NCBI GenBank assembly: GCA_025359265.1
Contig: JANYHB010000066.1
Span: 1 to 49,921 of the forward strand
Length of the DNA: 49,921 nt
Source of the DNA: Hyphomicrobiales bacterium
GTDB taxonomy: Bacteria; Pseudomonadota; Alphaproteobacteria; Rhizobiales; Aestuariivirgaceae
Direction of reading: 5' to 3'
The position numbers and the translations under genes are program-made. Each line of letters starts with the position of its first letter. Positions within the stretch are counted from its first letter, which is position 1. The notes below the pieces were generated by a model, which was given only the letters and a program-made list of their open reading frames with translations, did not search any database and was not told the DNA's origin. Below, piece after piece: positions 15,364 through 23,410 of the stretch.

Positions 15364-16314
15364 TCATATCGCATTTCCCTCAGGATTGAAGATATGCACA
15401 TGACTTGCATCAATCGCTATGCCGACATGTTTGCCGGGGGCCTTGGGCAATGAACTGTCGGCCTCTACGATCAGTTGACCGGCTGGCGTATCGATATACG
15501 CATAGGTCGTGTTGCCAAGCTGTTCAACTACCGCCGTCTTTCCCACAAGCAATGCCAATTTATCATCTGGGGCAAGCAGGTGCAGATGCTCCGGACGAAT
15601 GCCCGCTTCAACAGCTTTCGTTTGTGCGTTTGCCAAGGGCTTTCGAGCTGTCACATTCAAGGTGGAGTCCCCTGCCAACGAAAGGGCGAGCAGATTCCCA
15701 TTCGCCGATTTTATAGTGGCTGGCATAAAGTTCATTGCCGGTGATCCAATGAAAGCGGCAACAAAGCGATTGGCTGGGCTGTTGTAGAGTTCCAGTGGCG
15801 AACCCGAATGTGCGATGGCGCCGCGATCAAGCACAACAATTTTGTCCGTCAACGTCATCGCTTCCACCTGGTCATGGGTTACATAAATCATTGTCGTTTT
15901 CAGGGTTTGGTGCAGCTTGGCGAGCTCCAGCCGCATCTGTACGCGCAGCAATGCATCAAGGTTTGACAGAGGCTCGTCGAACAAGAACACCTGCGGCTCT
16001 CGAACCAAAGCCCGCCCGATAGCCACGCGCTGGCGTTGGCCGCCAGAAAGCTGGGCAGGCCTGCGTTCCATGAGCGCTTCGAGCTGCAACAACTTCGCAA
16101 CCTGGTCTGCTCGCTGGTTCTGCACGGATTTGGACATGCCAGCCAAAGACATGGAAAAGCAAATGTTGCCTCGCACTGTCAGGTGGAGATAGAGCGCATA
16201 GGACTGGAACACCATCGCAATGCGGCGGTTCGCCGGTGGCGTGTTTGTCACATCATTGCCATCAATCAGTATTTGGCCCGACGTCACGGGCTCAAGCCCT
16301 GCGATCATTCTAAA
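15364..16314 (-). pseudogene. Sugar ABC transporter ATP-binding protein (MalK/UgpC type), 5'-truncated
   Basis: The protein matches the CUT1-type ATPases that energise sugar and glycerol-phosphate importers. Present are the Q-loop (MVFQSYALYLHLTV), the signature LSGGQRQRVAIGRALV, Walker B VFLFDEPLSNLD, the switch His in TMIYVTHDQVEAM, and a C-terminal TOBE-like regulatory domain (EAGIRPEHLHLL). The N-terminal 40-odd residues with Walker A (GxSGxGKST) are gone: homology starts at RMIAGLEPVTSG, and a TAG lies in frame shortly before it. Without Walker A it cannot bind ATP normally. The break abuts a truncated response regulator on the same strand, so a deletion probably joined the two. No permease genes are nearby. 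Confidence 0.87.
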
Positions 16315-16345
16315 GGAGCAAAGTGTCTACAAATCTAGAGGCTAT

Positions 16346-16576
16346 TCAGATGACTGGAAGTTGGCTGCGCCGTTCTCTCAGTGATTTGAGAAGAGCCATG
16401 CCGGATTGCTCCGGCAGCATCAAATCCAATAGGGCCACTGAATAGGCCTGATCGCCCAAAGCAACTTCGCCGTCATTGCCGGATTTGACCCAATCCACGG
16501 CAATTCCAGCATCTCCCAAGGCCACAACAAGTCCACGGCCAATCATGTCATCATCTTCAACCAGCAGAGCGCGCAT
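16346..16576 (-). pseudogene. OmpR/QseB-type response regulator, receiver fragment only
   Basis: The frame starts MRALLVEDDDMIGRGL and includes the phospho-acceptor region ALLDLMLPEQSG (Asp near 51). It stops right after RRSQLPVI, where intact relatives continue into the Thr/Lys part of the receiver and a winged-helix domain. About two thirds of a normal regulator is missing. About 31 nt of unrelated DNA separate it from the ABC ATPase fragment. The start codon is intact. Confidence 0.82.
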
Positions 16577-16794
16577 GGCAGTGACTTACAGGATTTCAAT
16601 TTGCGTTCAACCCGGAGCCGTTGCAGGAGGATGTCCGAACAGGAAAGAATTAGACTTCGACAATTGAGCGGCCTGATGGCAATTCCCGCGCTTGTTGTCT
16701 GCTTGTCGCGTGTCTATGCTGGGGTGCATAGTTGGGGCTCAGGGCACAGCGAATTTTCTAAACACTGTGGATATCCCGCAAATTCTTTTTCAAG

Positions 16795-16811
16795 TGTAAC
16801 CCTGGTGTAAC
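16795..16811. promoter_or_regulatory. TGTAAC direct repeat with 11-bp period (OmpR-family regulator site)
   Basis: TGTAAC occurs at 16795-16800 and again at 16806-16811, exactly one helical turn apart. Direct repeats of this kind are bound by OmpR/PhoB-family regulators. It lies about 220 nt upstream of the truncated regulator (16346-16576) and may be its old autoregulatory site. Confidence 0.45.
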
Positions 16812-16849
16812 CCAGAGCGGTTTTTCTCACTCAAGCCCGAAATAGGAAA

Positions 16850-16884
16850 GTCCGCTATCTCATTGAGATAGAGGGCTTTTATTT
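16850..16884. terminator. Strong bidirectional hairpin terminator beside the tRNA fragment
   Basis: CTATCTC pairs with GAGATAG around an ATT loop, and the stem extends outward with GTCC/GGGC after a single mismatch (16850-16876). It is followed by TTTTATTT on the plus strand and TTTCC on the minus strand. It was probably the native terminator of the tRNA on the minus strand. Confidence 0.65.
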
Positions 16885-16935
16885 GGGTGCTGGAGCCAGA
16901 TTTGAACTGACGACCTTCAGGTTATGAGCCTGATG
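16884..16935 (-). tRNA. tRNA-Met(CAT) 3'-half fragment
   Basis: On the minus strand the anticodon arm TCAGG-CTCATAA-CCTGA (16933-16917) has a perfect stem and a CAT anticodon. It is followed by a variable loop, a T-arm GTCAG-TTCAAAT-CTGGC, seven acceptor bases, a discriminator and an encoded CCA ending at 16884. No D-arm or matching 5' acceptor strand (TGCTGGA) is found upstream, so this is not a working tRNA. Such 3' halves are left when integrative elements insert into and later decay at tRNA genes. Confidence 0.75.
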
Positions 16936-17116
16936 GCTGACTAAGTGCAAAATAAAATCTACTTCACTCTTATCTGGTAGCATTCACCGCTCGCTTAGTT
17001 TGTGAAATGCTTCTTAAATGCAAAGAGAATAATGGTTCGCTTGGTCGGCGAGTCTGATGGTAGCGCTCTCTCGCCACCATTCATTCTCGGGTTGGTGTTT
17101 TAGCGTGAAGCTTAAT

Positions 17117-17695
17117 TCACTTTGGCGGTGAAATGGTGATATTTGGATCGTAAGTCACGTGCTGAACCATCTTGGACTTATGGCCCATAATTTCACTGTC
17201 TACCATCATGATGACTGGCAAGCCCGAGGAATTTTTGTACGTCGTGATATGGCTTGTGGCTTTTTTGCCCATCACTTCAGCTGAGCTGTCGAACGAATAA
17301 GACGTGTAAGTTTGGCCCTCCACTTGTTGCGGGCCCAGGCATTGAACGTTGGCAAAGTTCATCTTCGACGTATCCATGTTATTCTTGATGTTCGCCGTGA
17401 TTTGTTGCGACACTGCGGCTGGCATGGCCGTCCATTTACCAGCCGTTTTCACCCATGCACCATCAGGCAATATAATCGATTCCATCTGATCAGATTTCAT
17501 GTGAAAACTTGAAGGCAAAATAACGTCCACTTCGGTTTTGCGCTTGATCGAACCCATATCCATATCAATCAGCGAATGATAGGGGCCAGCAACAAGATGG
17601 GCGTCCATCATCGCCTTGATTTCGGCTGTGCAATCAGCCTGCGCCGATGTTGCGTAGATACAAAGTGTTGTGGAGCAGATAATCAGAATTTTCAA
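17117..17695 (-). CDS. Secreted protein of unknown function
   Basis: I do not recognise the family. From the TTG at 17695 the protein has a clean signal peptide (MKILIICSTTLCIYATSAQA, cleavage before DCTAE), then about 170 residues rich in beta-type segments and Met/Ser. The two cysteines (in DCTAE and VQCLGP) could form a disulfide. I prefer the TTG because GGAGG lies 5 nt upstream; the ATG at 17707 and a longer frame to 17758 would put charged residues before the signal. Repeated phrases such as TSHITTYKNSSGLPVIMMVDS recall LolA/LppX-like lipid-binding folds, but that is only an impression. It is divergent from the hydroxylase at 17788. Confidence 0.65.
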   Translation of the reverse strand: MKILIICSTTLCIYATSAQADCTAEIKAMMDAHLVAGPYHSLIDMDMGSIKRKTEVDVILPSSFHMKSDQMESIILPDGAWVKTAGKWTAMPAAVSQQITANIKNNMDTSKMNFANVQCLGPQQVEGQTYTSYSFDSSAEVMGKKATSHITTYKNSSGLPVIMMVDSEIMGHKSKMVQHVTYDPNITISPPK

Positions 17696-17787
17696 TTCGG
17701 CCTCCATTGGCAGGCAGCGCCCACTCAAAATGATAGCCCCGAGATAGGGTTTAGACAAGGCGCAAGGAATGACTTAAGGTAAGGTTG

Positions 17788-18534
17788 ATGGAACAGTTGC
17801 TGGCTTACAAAGCTTATGTTGTTGGCATAGCCTTTTTGGGATTGTTTTATTTTGAGCGCCACTTTCCAGCGGTGCTTGCGCCTTGGAAGCCAGTGCGCTG
17901 GGTGCGTAATCTTTCAGTGGCATTTATCAACTTTTTATTGGGGCCGCTGATGGTGTTGCCTCTGTCGGCCTATGCGGCCGCCCATGGATTAGGCTTTCGG
18001 CCGAACTGGTGGAGTATGGCCTTTGATCTTATCATCATGGATGCATGGATTTATGGTTGGCACCGCTTGAACCACGTTTTGCCACTTCTCTGGCGATTTC
18101 ATGAGGTGCATCATCTGGACGAAGCGCTTGATACCACAACGGGCTTGCGGTTTCATTTTGGTGAAGTCGTCCTCTCAGCCGTTGCGCGAGCAGTTCTTAT
18201 TTGGTTTCTCGCTATTCCGCTTGTGACCATTGCCGTTTTTGAAACTTTAATTGTGCTTGCCGCGCTGTTTCAACACTCAAATCTAAAACTGCCCGCCAAA
18301 TTTGAAATTATGCTGTCCAAGTTGGTCGTCACGCCGCGCCTGCATTGGGTGCATCACCATGCGCTGCGTGAAGACACCGATTCAAACTATGCCACCATAT
18401 TTTCAGTTTGGGATATGTTGTTCAATAGTCGCAGTCGAAACCCAAGACGCGAGGATATGGTTATCGGGGTTGAAGGAATGAATGATCTGCCGTTGGGAAA
18501 GCTCATCATGGCACCACTGCGCTTAAACCATTAA
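17788..18534 (+). CDS. Sterol desaturase / fatty acid hydroxylase family membrane protein
   Basis: This integral-membrane di-iron enzyme family hydroxylates or desaturates lipids. The protein has about four hydrophobic segments and the expected histidine clusters: HRLNH (about 92-96), HEVHH (about 105-109), and LHWVHHHALREDTDSNYA (about 188-205). The ATG at 17788 follows AAGG motifs; an in-frame TTG lies one codon before. The substrate is not determined by sequence. Its position about 1.4 kb upstream of the ceramide operon makes a sphingoid-base or fatty-acyl hydroxylase possible, but it is not in the same operon. Confidence 0.87.
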   Translation: MEQLLAYKAYVVGIAFLGLFYFERHFPAVLAPWKPVRWVRNLSVAFINFLLGPLMVLPLSAYAAAHGLGFRPNWWSMAFDLIIMDAWIYGWHRLNHVLPLLWRFHEVHHLDEALDTTTGLRFHFGEVVLSAVARAVLIWFLAIPLVTIAVFETLIVLAALFQHSNLKLPAKFEIMLSKLVVTPRLHWVHHHALREDTDSNYATIFSVWDMLFNSRSRNPRREDMVIGVEGMNDLPLGKLIMAPLRLNH

Positions 18535-18589
18535 CGCATCTGGCATCTGGTGTGCACCGTTTTGCCTCTAGGAAAGCTGCCAATGGCAA

Positions 18590-19141
18590 ATGGCACATTT
18601 TGAGACAGATATGACCAAACTGAACGCATTAACCACAGCACTGATTGAGGCCAGGCTTACACAAGCCGCCCAGTTTGATGCGCTTTCACGCGTTCATGAT
18701 GCCAGCACGCTGCGCCTTGAGGCGCTGCGCGATAACATTATGCCAGAGCTTAACAGCACCACTCACTTGCGCGAACTGGTTGAAATAAACTTGCAGGATG
18801 GTGAAACGCCGCGCCTGTGGATTGATCTTGTCTCACATGTTGAGATGCAGCCAGACCCCAAGTCATATCGCCTCGTGCAAAGTTCAGATCGTGGACGAGA
18901 GACTGTTTTTGAGACCCGTGATTCTGAACAGATGAAGCACTATCTATTGCGCCACATTGCGCACCGCGCGATTGCATTGGAACGTGCCGTGGCCGGAAAG
19001 CCTTCAGTCGAAGCAAGGGCCGAGAAAAAATACAGCTTCGGTGAAATTGTTTATGTTTGGATCACGGGCATTGCATTTGGTGCCATAGGTTTGGTTGCTT
19101 ACGCCTTGGCCGCAGGTATATTCAAACTATCTTCGCCATAA
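18590..19141 (+). CDS. Conserved-looking protein of unknown function with C-terminal membrane anchor
   Basis: I do not recognise a family. The first 150 residues are soluble, helical and charged. A motif-like stretch ELVEINLQDGETPRLWIDLVSHVEMQPDPKS is broken here for length: the key part is RLWIDLVSHVEMQPD. One transmembrane helix lies near the C terminus (IAFGAIGLVAYALAAGIFKL), giving a tail-anchored shape. It stands alone between the hydroxylase and the ceramide operon on the same strand. The start at the ATG at 18590 lacks a clear ribosome site; the ATG seven codons further in is an alternative. Confidence 0.6.
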   Translation: MAHFETDMTKLNALTTALIEARLTQAAQFDALSRVHDASTLRLEALRDNIMPELNSTTHLRELVEINLQDGETPRLWIDLVSHVEMQPDPKSYRLVQSSDRGRETVFETRDSEQMKHYLLRHIAHRAIALERAVAGKPSVEARAEKKYSFGEIVYVWITGIAFGAIGLVAYALAAGIFKLSSP

Positions 19142-19233
19142 ACTTGCAGTTACAATCTGAAACACCTTGTGATTTCCCGCCGTGGCTCAGGGTTTGGTAA
19201 CTTGATTGTCGAGATTCACGCAAAGGTGAAGAT

Positions 19234-21009
19234 GTGAGCGGCATATTGGCACTGAACGATACGACCGAACCCAAAATGTTGGTGAAAACGCCAACTTTAA
19301 ATCAAAGTCTGCCACAGCGCATTGCGGATTTTACAACTTTGGCTGAAGGTCTGGATTATGCCGCTCAAGGTGTTACGGGCCTCAATTTTTATTCAGGCCG
19401 GGGCAGGTTGGAATATGTTTTGCCCTATACAGAATTGCGCCGCCGCGCCTTGGTTTTGGCGCGAAAGTTGTTATCCACTGGTTTGAACCGGCTGGATCGC
19501 GTGGCGATTGTGGCCGAGACCGGGCCTGACTTCATAGTCACCTTCTTTGCGTGCCAATATGCTGGGTTCGTGCCATGTCCCATTCCCTACAGCATGTATA
19601 TTGGCGGGCGCGAGGCTTATGAACAGCGCATCGCCGGGATGTTGAAGGCGGCAGATGCCCGCTGTGTAATCTCGCCTGCCGATCAAATTGAAAGCCTGCG
19701 CGTGGCCGCGGGTTCCGTGGATGTGGAAATGGTTTTCAGCCATGACGAACTTTCAACATTGCCAGAGTCGATTGCCAAGATGCGCGGTTTCGAAGGGGGG
19801 GATGTTGCTTATATTCAATATTCTTCGGGTTCAACTTCAGCACCCAAGGGTGTTCTGATTTCGCAAGGTGCAATTTCGACGAATGCGCGCGGCATGTTGG
19901 TGTTTGGCATTCACGTGAAGCCAAGCGATCGTGGTTTTTCATGGTTGCCGTGGTATCATGATATGGGGCTGGTTGGTTTTTGCCTGGCACCTTTGTTGTC
20001 GCAGTTCAGTATGGATTATCTGGCCACAACGGCCTTTGCGCGCAGGCCAAGCCTGTGGTTGAAACTGATTTCAGAAAACCGTTGTACTGTTTCATTCTCG
20101 CCCACATTTGGATATGATCTCGCTTCCAAGCGCATTGGCACAGAAGTGGAAAAGTTGGACCTTTCATGTTGGCGCGTGGCTGGGATTGGCGGCGATATGG
20201 TGCGCCCGGATGTGCTTAATGAATTTGCCAAGGCTTTGGCGGGCGCAAAATTTTCTTTTGGGGCGTTTTTGCCATGCTATGGAATGGCGGAGCATACGCT
20301 GGCCATTTCATTTCCCCCGATGGGTCGCGCACTTCGTGTGGATACCGTGGATAAAAACGGGGTGCGCAATAATCATAAGGCAATTCCAGTGGCGCCGGGA
20401 ACACCGGATTCGCGTGGCTATGCGGTTTGCGGGCGGGTTCTCGAGGGCCACGAAATGGAAGTGCGTGACGCTGAAGGTGCAATTTTAGCTGATCGCGAGA
20501 TTGGCCGCATATTTTTGCGCGGGCCGAGTTTGATGAATGGCTATTTTAAAGATGTTGATGCCACGGCCGAGGTTATTGATGCTCAAGGTTTCTTAAACAC
20601 GGGAGACATGGGGTATAGGTTGGACGGCGAAATCGTGATTACCGGCCGCGCAAAAGATTTGATTCTTCACAATGGCCGCAACATTTGGCCGCAGGATATT
20701 GAATGGGCGGCGGAAAAATATGCTGAGTTAAAATCTGGCGACGTTGCCGCCTTTGCCATTGAGGGCGATGATGGCGATGATGAGGTGGTGGTTCTGGTTG
20801 AATGCCGCACCACAGAAATTGCCGATAAGGAAAAGTTGCGCCGTGAAGTGGGCAAGCTGGTGCACCAAGGCTCTGGCGTTGATTGCAAGATTGAACTTGT
20901 GGCACCACGCAGCTTGCCCTTTACAACCTCTGGCAAGCTTTCACGCGCCGGTGCCCGCAGCAAATATCTTGCCGGTGAGATTGTGGTTTTTGCCCCGCAA
21001 AACGTTTGA
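19234..21009 (+). CDS. Fatty acyl-AMP ligase / acyl-ACP synthetase of the ceramide operon
   Basis: This 591-residue adenylating enzyme activates a fatty acid with ATP, most likely loading the small acyl carrier protein encoded downstream. The P-loop is IQYSSGSTSAPKGV (about 190-203), the FAAL-type motif is SWLPWYHDMGLVG (about 233-245), and the hinge region NTGDMGYRLDGEIVITGR precedes a C-terminal domain with a lysine in TTSGKLSR. The GTG start at 19234 has AAAGGTGA a few bases upstream. It is first in an operon with cerR, an ACP and spt, the arrangement known from Caulobacter sphingolipid synthesis. The end overlaps cerR by about 20 nt. Confidence 0.9.
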   Translation: MSGILALNDTTEPKMLVKTPTLNQSLPQRIADFTTLAEGLDYAAQGVTGLNFYSGRGRLEYVLPYTELRRRALVLARKLLSTGLNRLDRVAIVAETGPDFIVTFFACQYAGFVPCPIPYSMYIGGREAYEQRIAGMLKAADARCVISPADQIESLRVAAGSVDVEMVFSHDELSTLPESIAKMRGFEGGDVAYIQYSSGSTSAPKGVLISQGAISTNARGMLVFGIHVKPSDRGFSWLPWYHDMGLVGFCLAPLLSQFSMDYLATTAFARRPSLWLKLISENRCTVSFSPTFGYDLASKRIGTEVEKLDLSCWRVAGIGGDMVRPDVLNEFAKALAGAKFSFGAFLPCYGMAEHTLAISFPPMGRALRVDTVDKNGVRNNHKAIPVAPGTPDSRGYAVCGRVLEGHEMEVRDAEGAILADREIGRIFLRGPSLMNGYFKDVDATAEVIDAQGFLNTGDMGYRLDGEIVITGRAKDLILHNGRNIWPQDIEWAAEKYAELKSGDVAAFAIEGDDGDDEVVVLVECRTTEIADKEKLRREVGKLVHQGSGVDCKIELVAPRSLPFTTSGKLSRAGARSKYLAGEIVVFAPQNV

Positions 21010-21967
21010 TAAGTCCAAGCCCATTCGTGTGGCGCTGACAGGTGGAACCGGTTTTTCTGGCGCCTATATCTTGCCGCAGCTCATTGCGGCGGGCTATGAC
21101 GTTGTGGCGTTGGCGCGCAAGCCTGAAGTGCTGGCAGGCAAGTGCCAAAATGTGGTTGCGGGCGATCTTTCTGATGCAACGGCACTGGCAAAGCTGGTTG
21201 AACAAGCTGATGTGGTTTTGCATGTTGGGGGGGCCACCTCAGCGCAATCGAGGGAAAGTTTTTTTGACATAAATGTGGAGGGCACAAAGCGCTTGTTTCG
21301 AGCCGCCCGCCAAGCCCACGTCAGCCGGTTTGTTTATGTGTCTTCGCTTACGGCGCGTGAGCCCGACCTGTTGGATTATGGCGCCAGCAAAGCCGCAGCC
21401 GAGAAGTTTCTGCTTGATCAAGATGACGAAGATTGTGCCATTCTGATTTTGCGTCCACCAGCGGTTTATGGCCCGGGAGACCGCGCCGCGCTGCCATTGT
21501 TCAAATTGCTGCAACAGAATGTGGCCGTGGTGCCAGGCCATAAATCTTCGCGGTTTTCGCTTCTGCATGTTTCGGACTTTGCAAAAGTTGTATGCGAATC
21601 CGTTGAATATAAATCTCATGGTATTTTTGAACTGGACGACCAAACCATGGGTTACACATGGGCTGATCTGGCGGAAACTAGTACGACGCTGACGGGAAAG
21701 CCCATTCGCACTCTCTACATGCCGTATGGCCTGCTGAATGCTGCTGCGGGAGTGGCCGAGGCAATCGCCAAACTTACGGGGCATAGAGCCTTTGCGACAC
21801 GCCAAGACATTGCCAAAATCTATCATAAAGACTGGGTTGTAAATGGCTGGCTGTGGCCAATTGCACAGCCCATAAAATTGCACGAGGGCTTTGCGCAAAC
21901 ACTGGTGTGGTATCAGCAACAAGGTTGGTTGCCGCCACAAAAAGAACGGGTTAGAAGCCCGGCATGA
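20990..21967 (+). CDS. cerR: Ceramide reductase-type NAD-dependent epimerase/dehydratase (CerR)
   Basis: This is an extended short-chain dehydrogenase. The Rossmann motif is VALTGGTGFSGAYILPQL, the catalytic pair is DYGASKAAAEKF (YxxxK), and RFVYVSSL supplies the serine. In the Caulobacter pathway the matching enzyme reduces the 3-oxo group after acylation, giving dihydroceramide. The open frame extends far upstream inside the ligase gene, but homology begins near IRVALTGG, so I place the start at the TTG at 20990, with GGTGAGA upstream; a GTG at 21029 is the alternative. The stop overlaps the ACP start (ATGA). Assignment rests on family plus operon position. Confidence 0.85.
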   Translation: MPRKTFDKSKPIRVALTGGTGFSGAYILPQLIAAGYDVVALARKPEVLAGKCQNVVAGDLSDATALAKLVEQADVVLHVGGATSAQSRESFFDINVEGTKRLFRAARQAHVSRFVYVSSLTAREPDLLDYGASKAAAEKFLLDQDDEDCAILILRPPAVYGPGDRAALPLFKLLQQNVAVVPGHKSSRFSLLHVSDFAKVVCESVEYKSHGIFELDDQTMGYTWADLAETSTTLTGKPIRTLYMPYGLLNAAAGVAEAIAKLTGHRAFATRQDIAKIYHKDWVVNGWLWPIAQPIKLHEGFAQTLVWYQQQGWLPPQKERVRSPA

Positions 21968-22212
21968 TTGAAAAATCCGAAATTGTCCTTGTGCTCGTGG
22001 ATTTGCTTAAACCTTTTAACCCGGAAGCCAAGCCGCTGGTTGAAACCACTGATATTCCGGCTGAGTTAAACATTGATTCAGTGGGCGTTCTGGATTTCAT
22101 AATGGAAGTTGAAGACCATTTCGATATTGAAATTCCCATGAATTCGGTGGCCAGCATCCGCACAGTGGGCGAACTTGCAAGTTTTGTACAATCGCGTTTG
22201 AGCAAGGCTTGA
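21964..22212 (+). CDS. Dedicated acyl carrier protein for sphingolipid synthesis (AcpR type)
   Basis: This small acidic carrier of 82 residues has the phosphopantetheine attachment serine in NIDSVGVLDFIMEVED (Ser39), followed by the usual helix and HFDIEIPMN. It would carry the acyl chain made by the upstream ligase to the downstream Spt. The start overlaps the cerR stop (ATGA) and its own stop overlaps the spt start, indicating coupled translation. It differs from housekeeping AcpP, which reads DSLDTVEL at the same site. Confidence 0.92.
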   Translation: MIEKSEIVLVLVDLLKPFNPEAKPLVETTDIPAELNIDSVGVLDFIMEVEDHFDIEIPMNSVASIRTVGELASFVQSRLSKA

Positions 22213-23399
22213 TGATGGTTGACCTGCTCGACAAACACCGCAGCGTTTTAGATCGTGTGCAGCGCATGACTGCAATGGGTTTCAACGGTTTAGGTGTGAC
22301 GAATGATCAGATGATTTCGCCCACACGTGCCGTTGTTGGCAACCGTGAGATCATTCTTGCCGGCACCAACAATTATATGGGCATCACCTTTGATCCGCGG
22401 TGCATCGCGGCGGGAAAGAAGGCGCTCGATGAATTTGGCACGGGCACCACCGGTTCACGTATTGCCAATGGCTCATTTGCCATGCATGTGGAACTTGAGC
22501 GCGAACTTGCGGGTTTTTTGAAACTCCAACACTGCATTGTTTTCACCACCGGTTATCAGGCCAATTTAGGCATGCTGTCAGGTTTGGCGGGGCCTCAAGA
22601 TACAATCTTCCTCGACGCTGATTCACATTCCTCAATTTACGATGGTTGCACATTATCAGGTGCCAAATTGGTGCGCTTCCGACACAATGATGCGGCTGAT
22701 CTTGATAAACGCTTGGGGCGCGCTGGCAACGATGGTGGCGGCAAATTAGTGGTGCTGGAAGGCATCTATTCGATGTTGGGTGATCGTGCCCCGCTTGCCG
22801 ATTTTGTTGCGCTAAAAAAGCGACATCAATTCCAACTTTGCGTTGATGACGCGCACTCCTTCGGCGTGCTTGGGCCGCATGGGCGAGGGCTAGGCGATGA
22901 AGTTGGCCTGGAGAGCGAAGTTGATTTTGTGATCGGTACTTTTTCCAAGAGTATCGGTGCGATTGGTGGCTTTGGTGCCTCCAACCATCCGCTGTTTGAT
23001 ACACTGCGTTATGCCATGCGGCCCTATATGTTCACGGCCTCAGCCTCTCCTTCGTCAGTGGCCACATCAATTGCCGCATTGAAAGTGTTGCAGGAAGAGC
23101 CTGAGCGCCGCGCGCGCATTTGGGCAAATTCAGAACGCCTCTACACCGGGCTTAAGGCACTAGGGCTCGATATGGGTTGTGATACCGTGAGCCCTGTTAT
23201 TGCTGTGAAAATGCCCGATGAAGTGACCACGGTTATAAAATGGGATGCCCTGTTCAAGGCTGGCGTTTATGTGAACATGGCGGTGCCGCCAGGCACGCCC
23301 AATCGCCTTTGTTTGCTGCGCTGCTCGGTCTCAGCAGCGCATACCAATGAAGAGATTGACCGCATCATTGCTGTTTTCAAAGATGCAGTTGTGAATTAA
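22212..23399 (+). CDS. spt: Serine palmitoyltransferase
   Basis: This PLP enzyme of the alpha-oxoamine synthase family condenses serine with an acyl thioester to 3-oxo-sphinganine, the first step of sphingolipid synthesis. Signatures are FGTGTTGSRIANGSFAMHVE, the cofactor-stacking region TGYQANLG, DDAHSFGVLGPHGRG, and the Schiff-base lysine in GTFSKSIGAIGG (near 246). KBL, BioF and HemA share the fold, but the neighbouring ligase, ACP and CerR point to Spt. The ATG at 22212 overlaps the ACP stop; a second ATG follows at once. Its stop lies only 11 nt from the stop of the convergent permease gene. Confidence 0.92.
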   Translation: MMVDLLDKHRSVLDRVQRMTAMGFNGLGVTNDQMISPTRAVVGNREIILAGTNNYMGITFDPRCIAAGKKALDEFGTGTTGSRIANGSFAMHVELERELAGFLKLQHCIVFTTGYQANLGMLSGLAGPQDTIFLDADSHSSIYDGCTLSGAKLVRFRHNDAADLDKRLGRAGNDGGGKLVVLEGIYSMLGDRAPLADFVALKKRHQFQLCVDDAHSFGVLGPHGRGLGDEVGLESEVDFVIGTFSKSIGAIGGFGASNHPLFDTLRYAMRPYMFTASASPSSVATSIAALKVLQEEPERRARIWANSERLYTGLKALGLDMGCDTVSPVIAVKMPDEVTTVIKWDALFKAGVYVNMAVPPGTPNRLCLLRCSVSAAHTNEEIDRIIAVFKDAVVN

Positions 23400-23410
23400 T
23401 TTGTAAAAAT

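Larger units (their letters stand above)
16577..17116. other. Gene-free scar region holding regulatory and tRNA fragments
   Basis: There is no convincing protein gene in this 540-nt stretch. It contains a direct repeat typical of OmpR-family binding (16795-16811), a strong hairpin with T-tracts (16850-16884) and the 3' half of a tRNA-Met (16884-16935). A plus-strand frame from 16631 with a hydrophobic N terminus (LSGLMAIPALVVCLS) has AGGAGG touching its ATG, so it is unlikely to be translated well. Nothing is recognised between 16936 and 17116. Confidence 0.55.

Noticed and set aside
16631-16810. 60-codon frame with hydrophobic N terminus in the scar region
   Set aside because: AGGAGG touches the ATG with no spacing, the C terminus has low-complexity junk character, and the region is full of gene debris.
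20744-20989. N-terminal extension of the cerR reading frame inside the acyl-AMP ligase gene
   Set aside because: The extra 80 residues have no family resemblance, and this DNA encodes the conserved C-terminal domain of the ligase in another frame.
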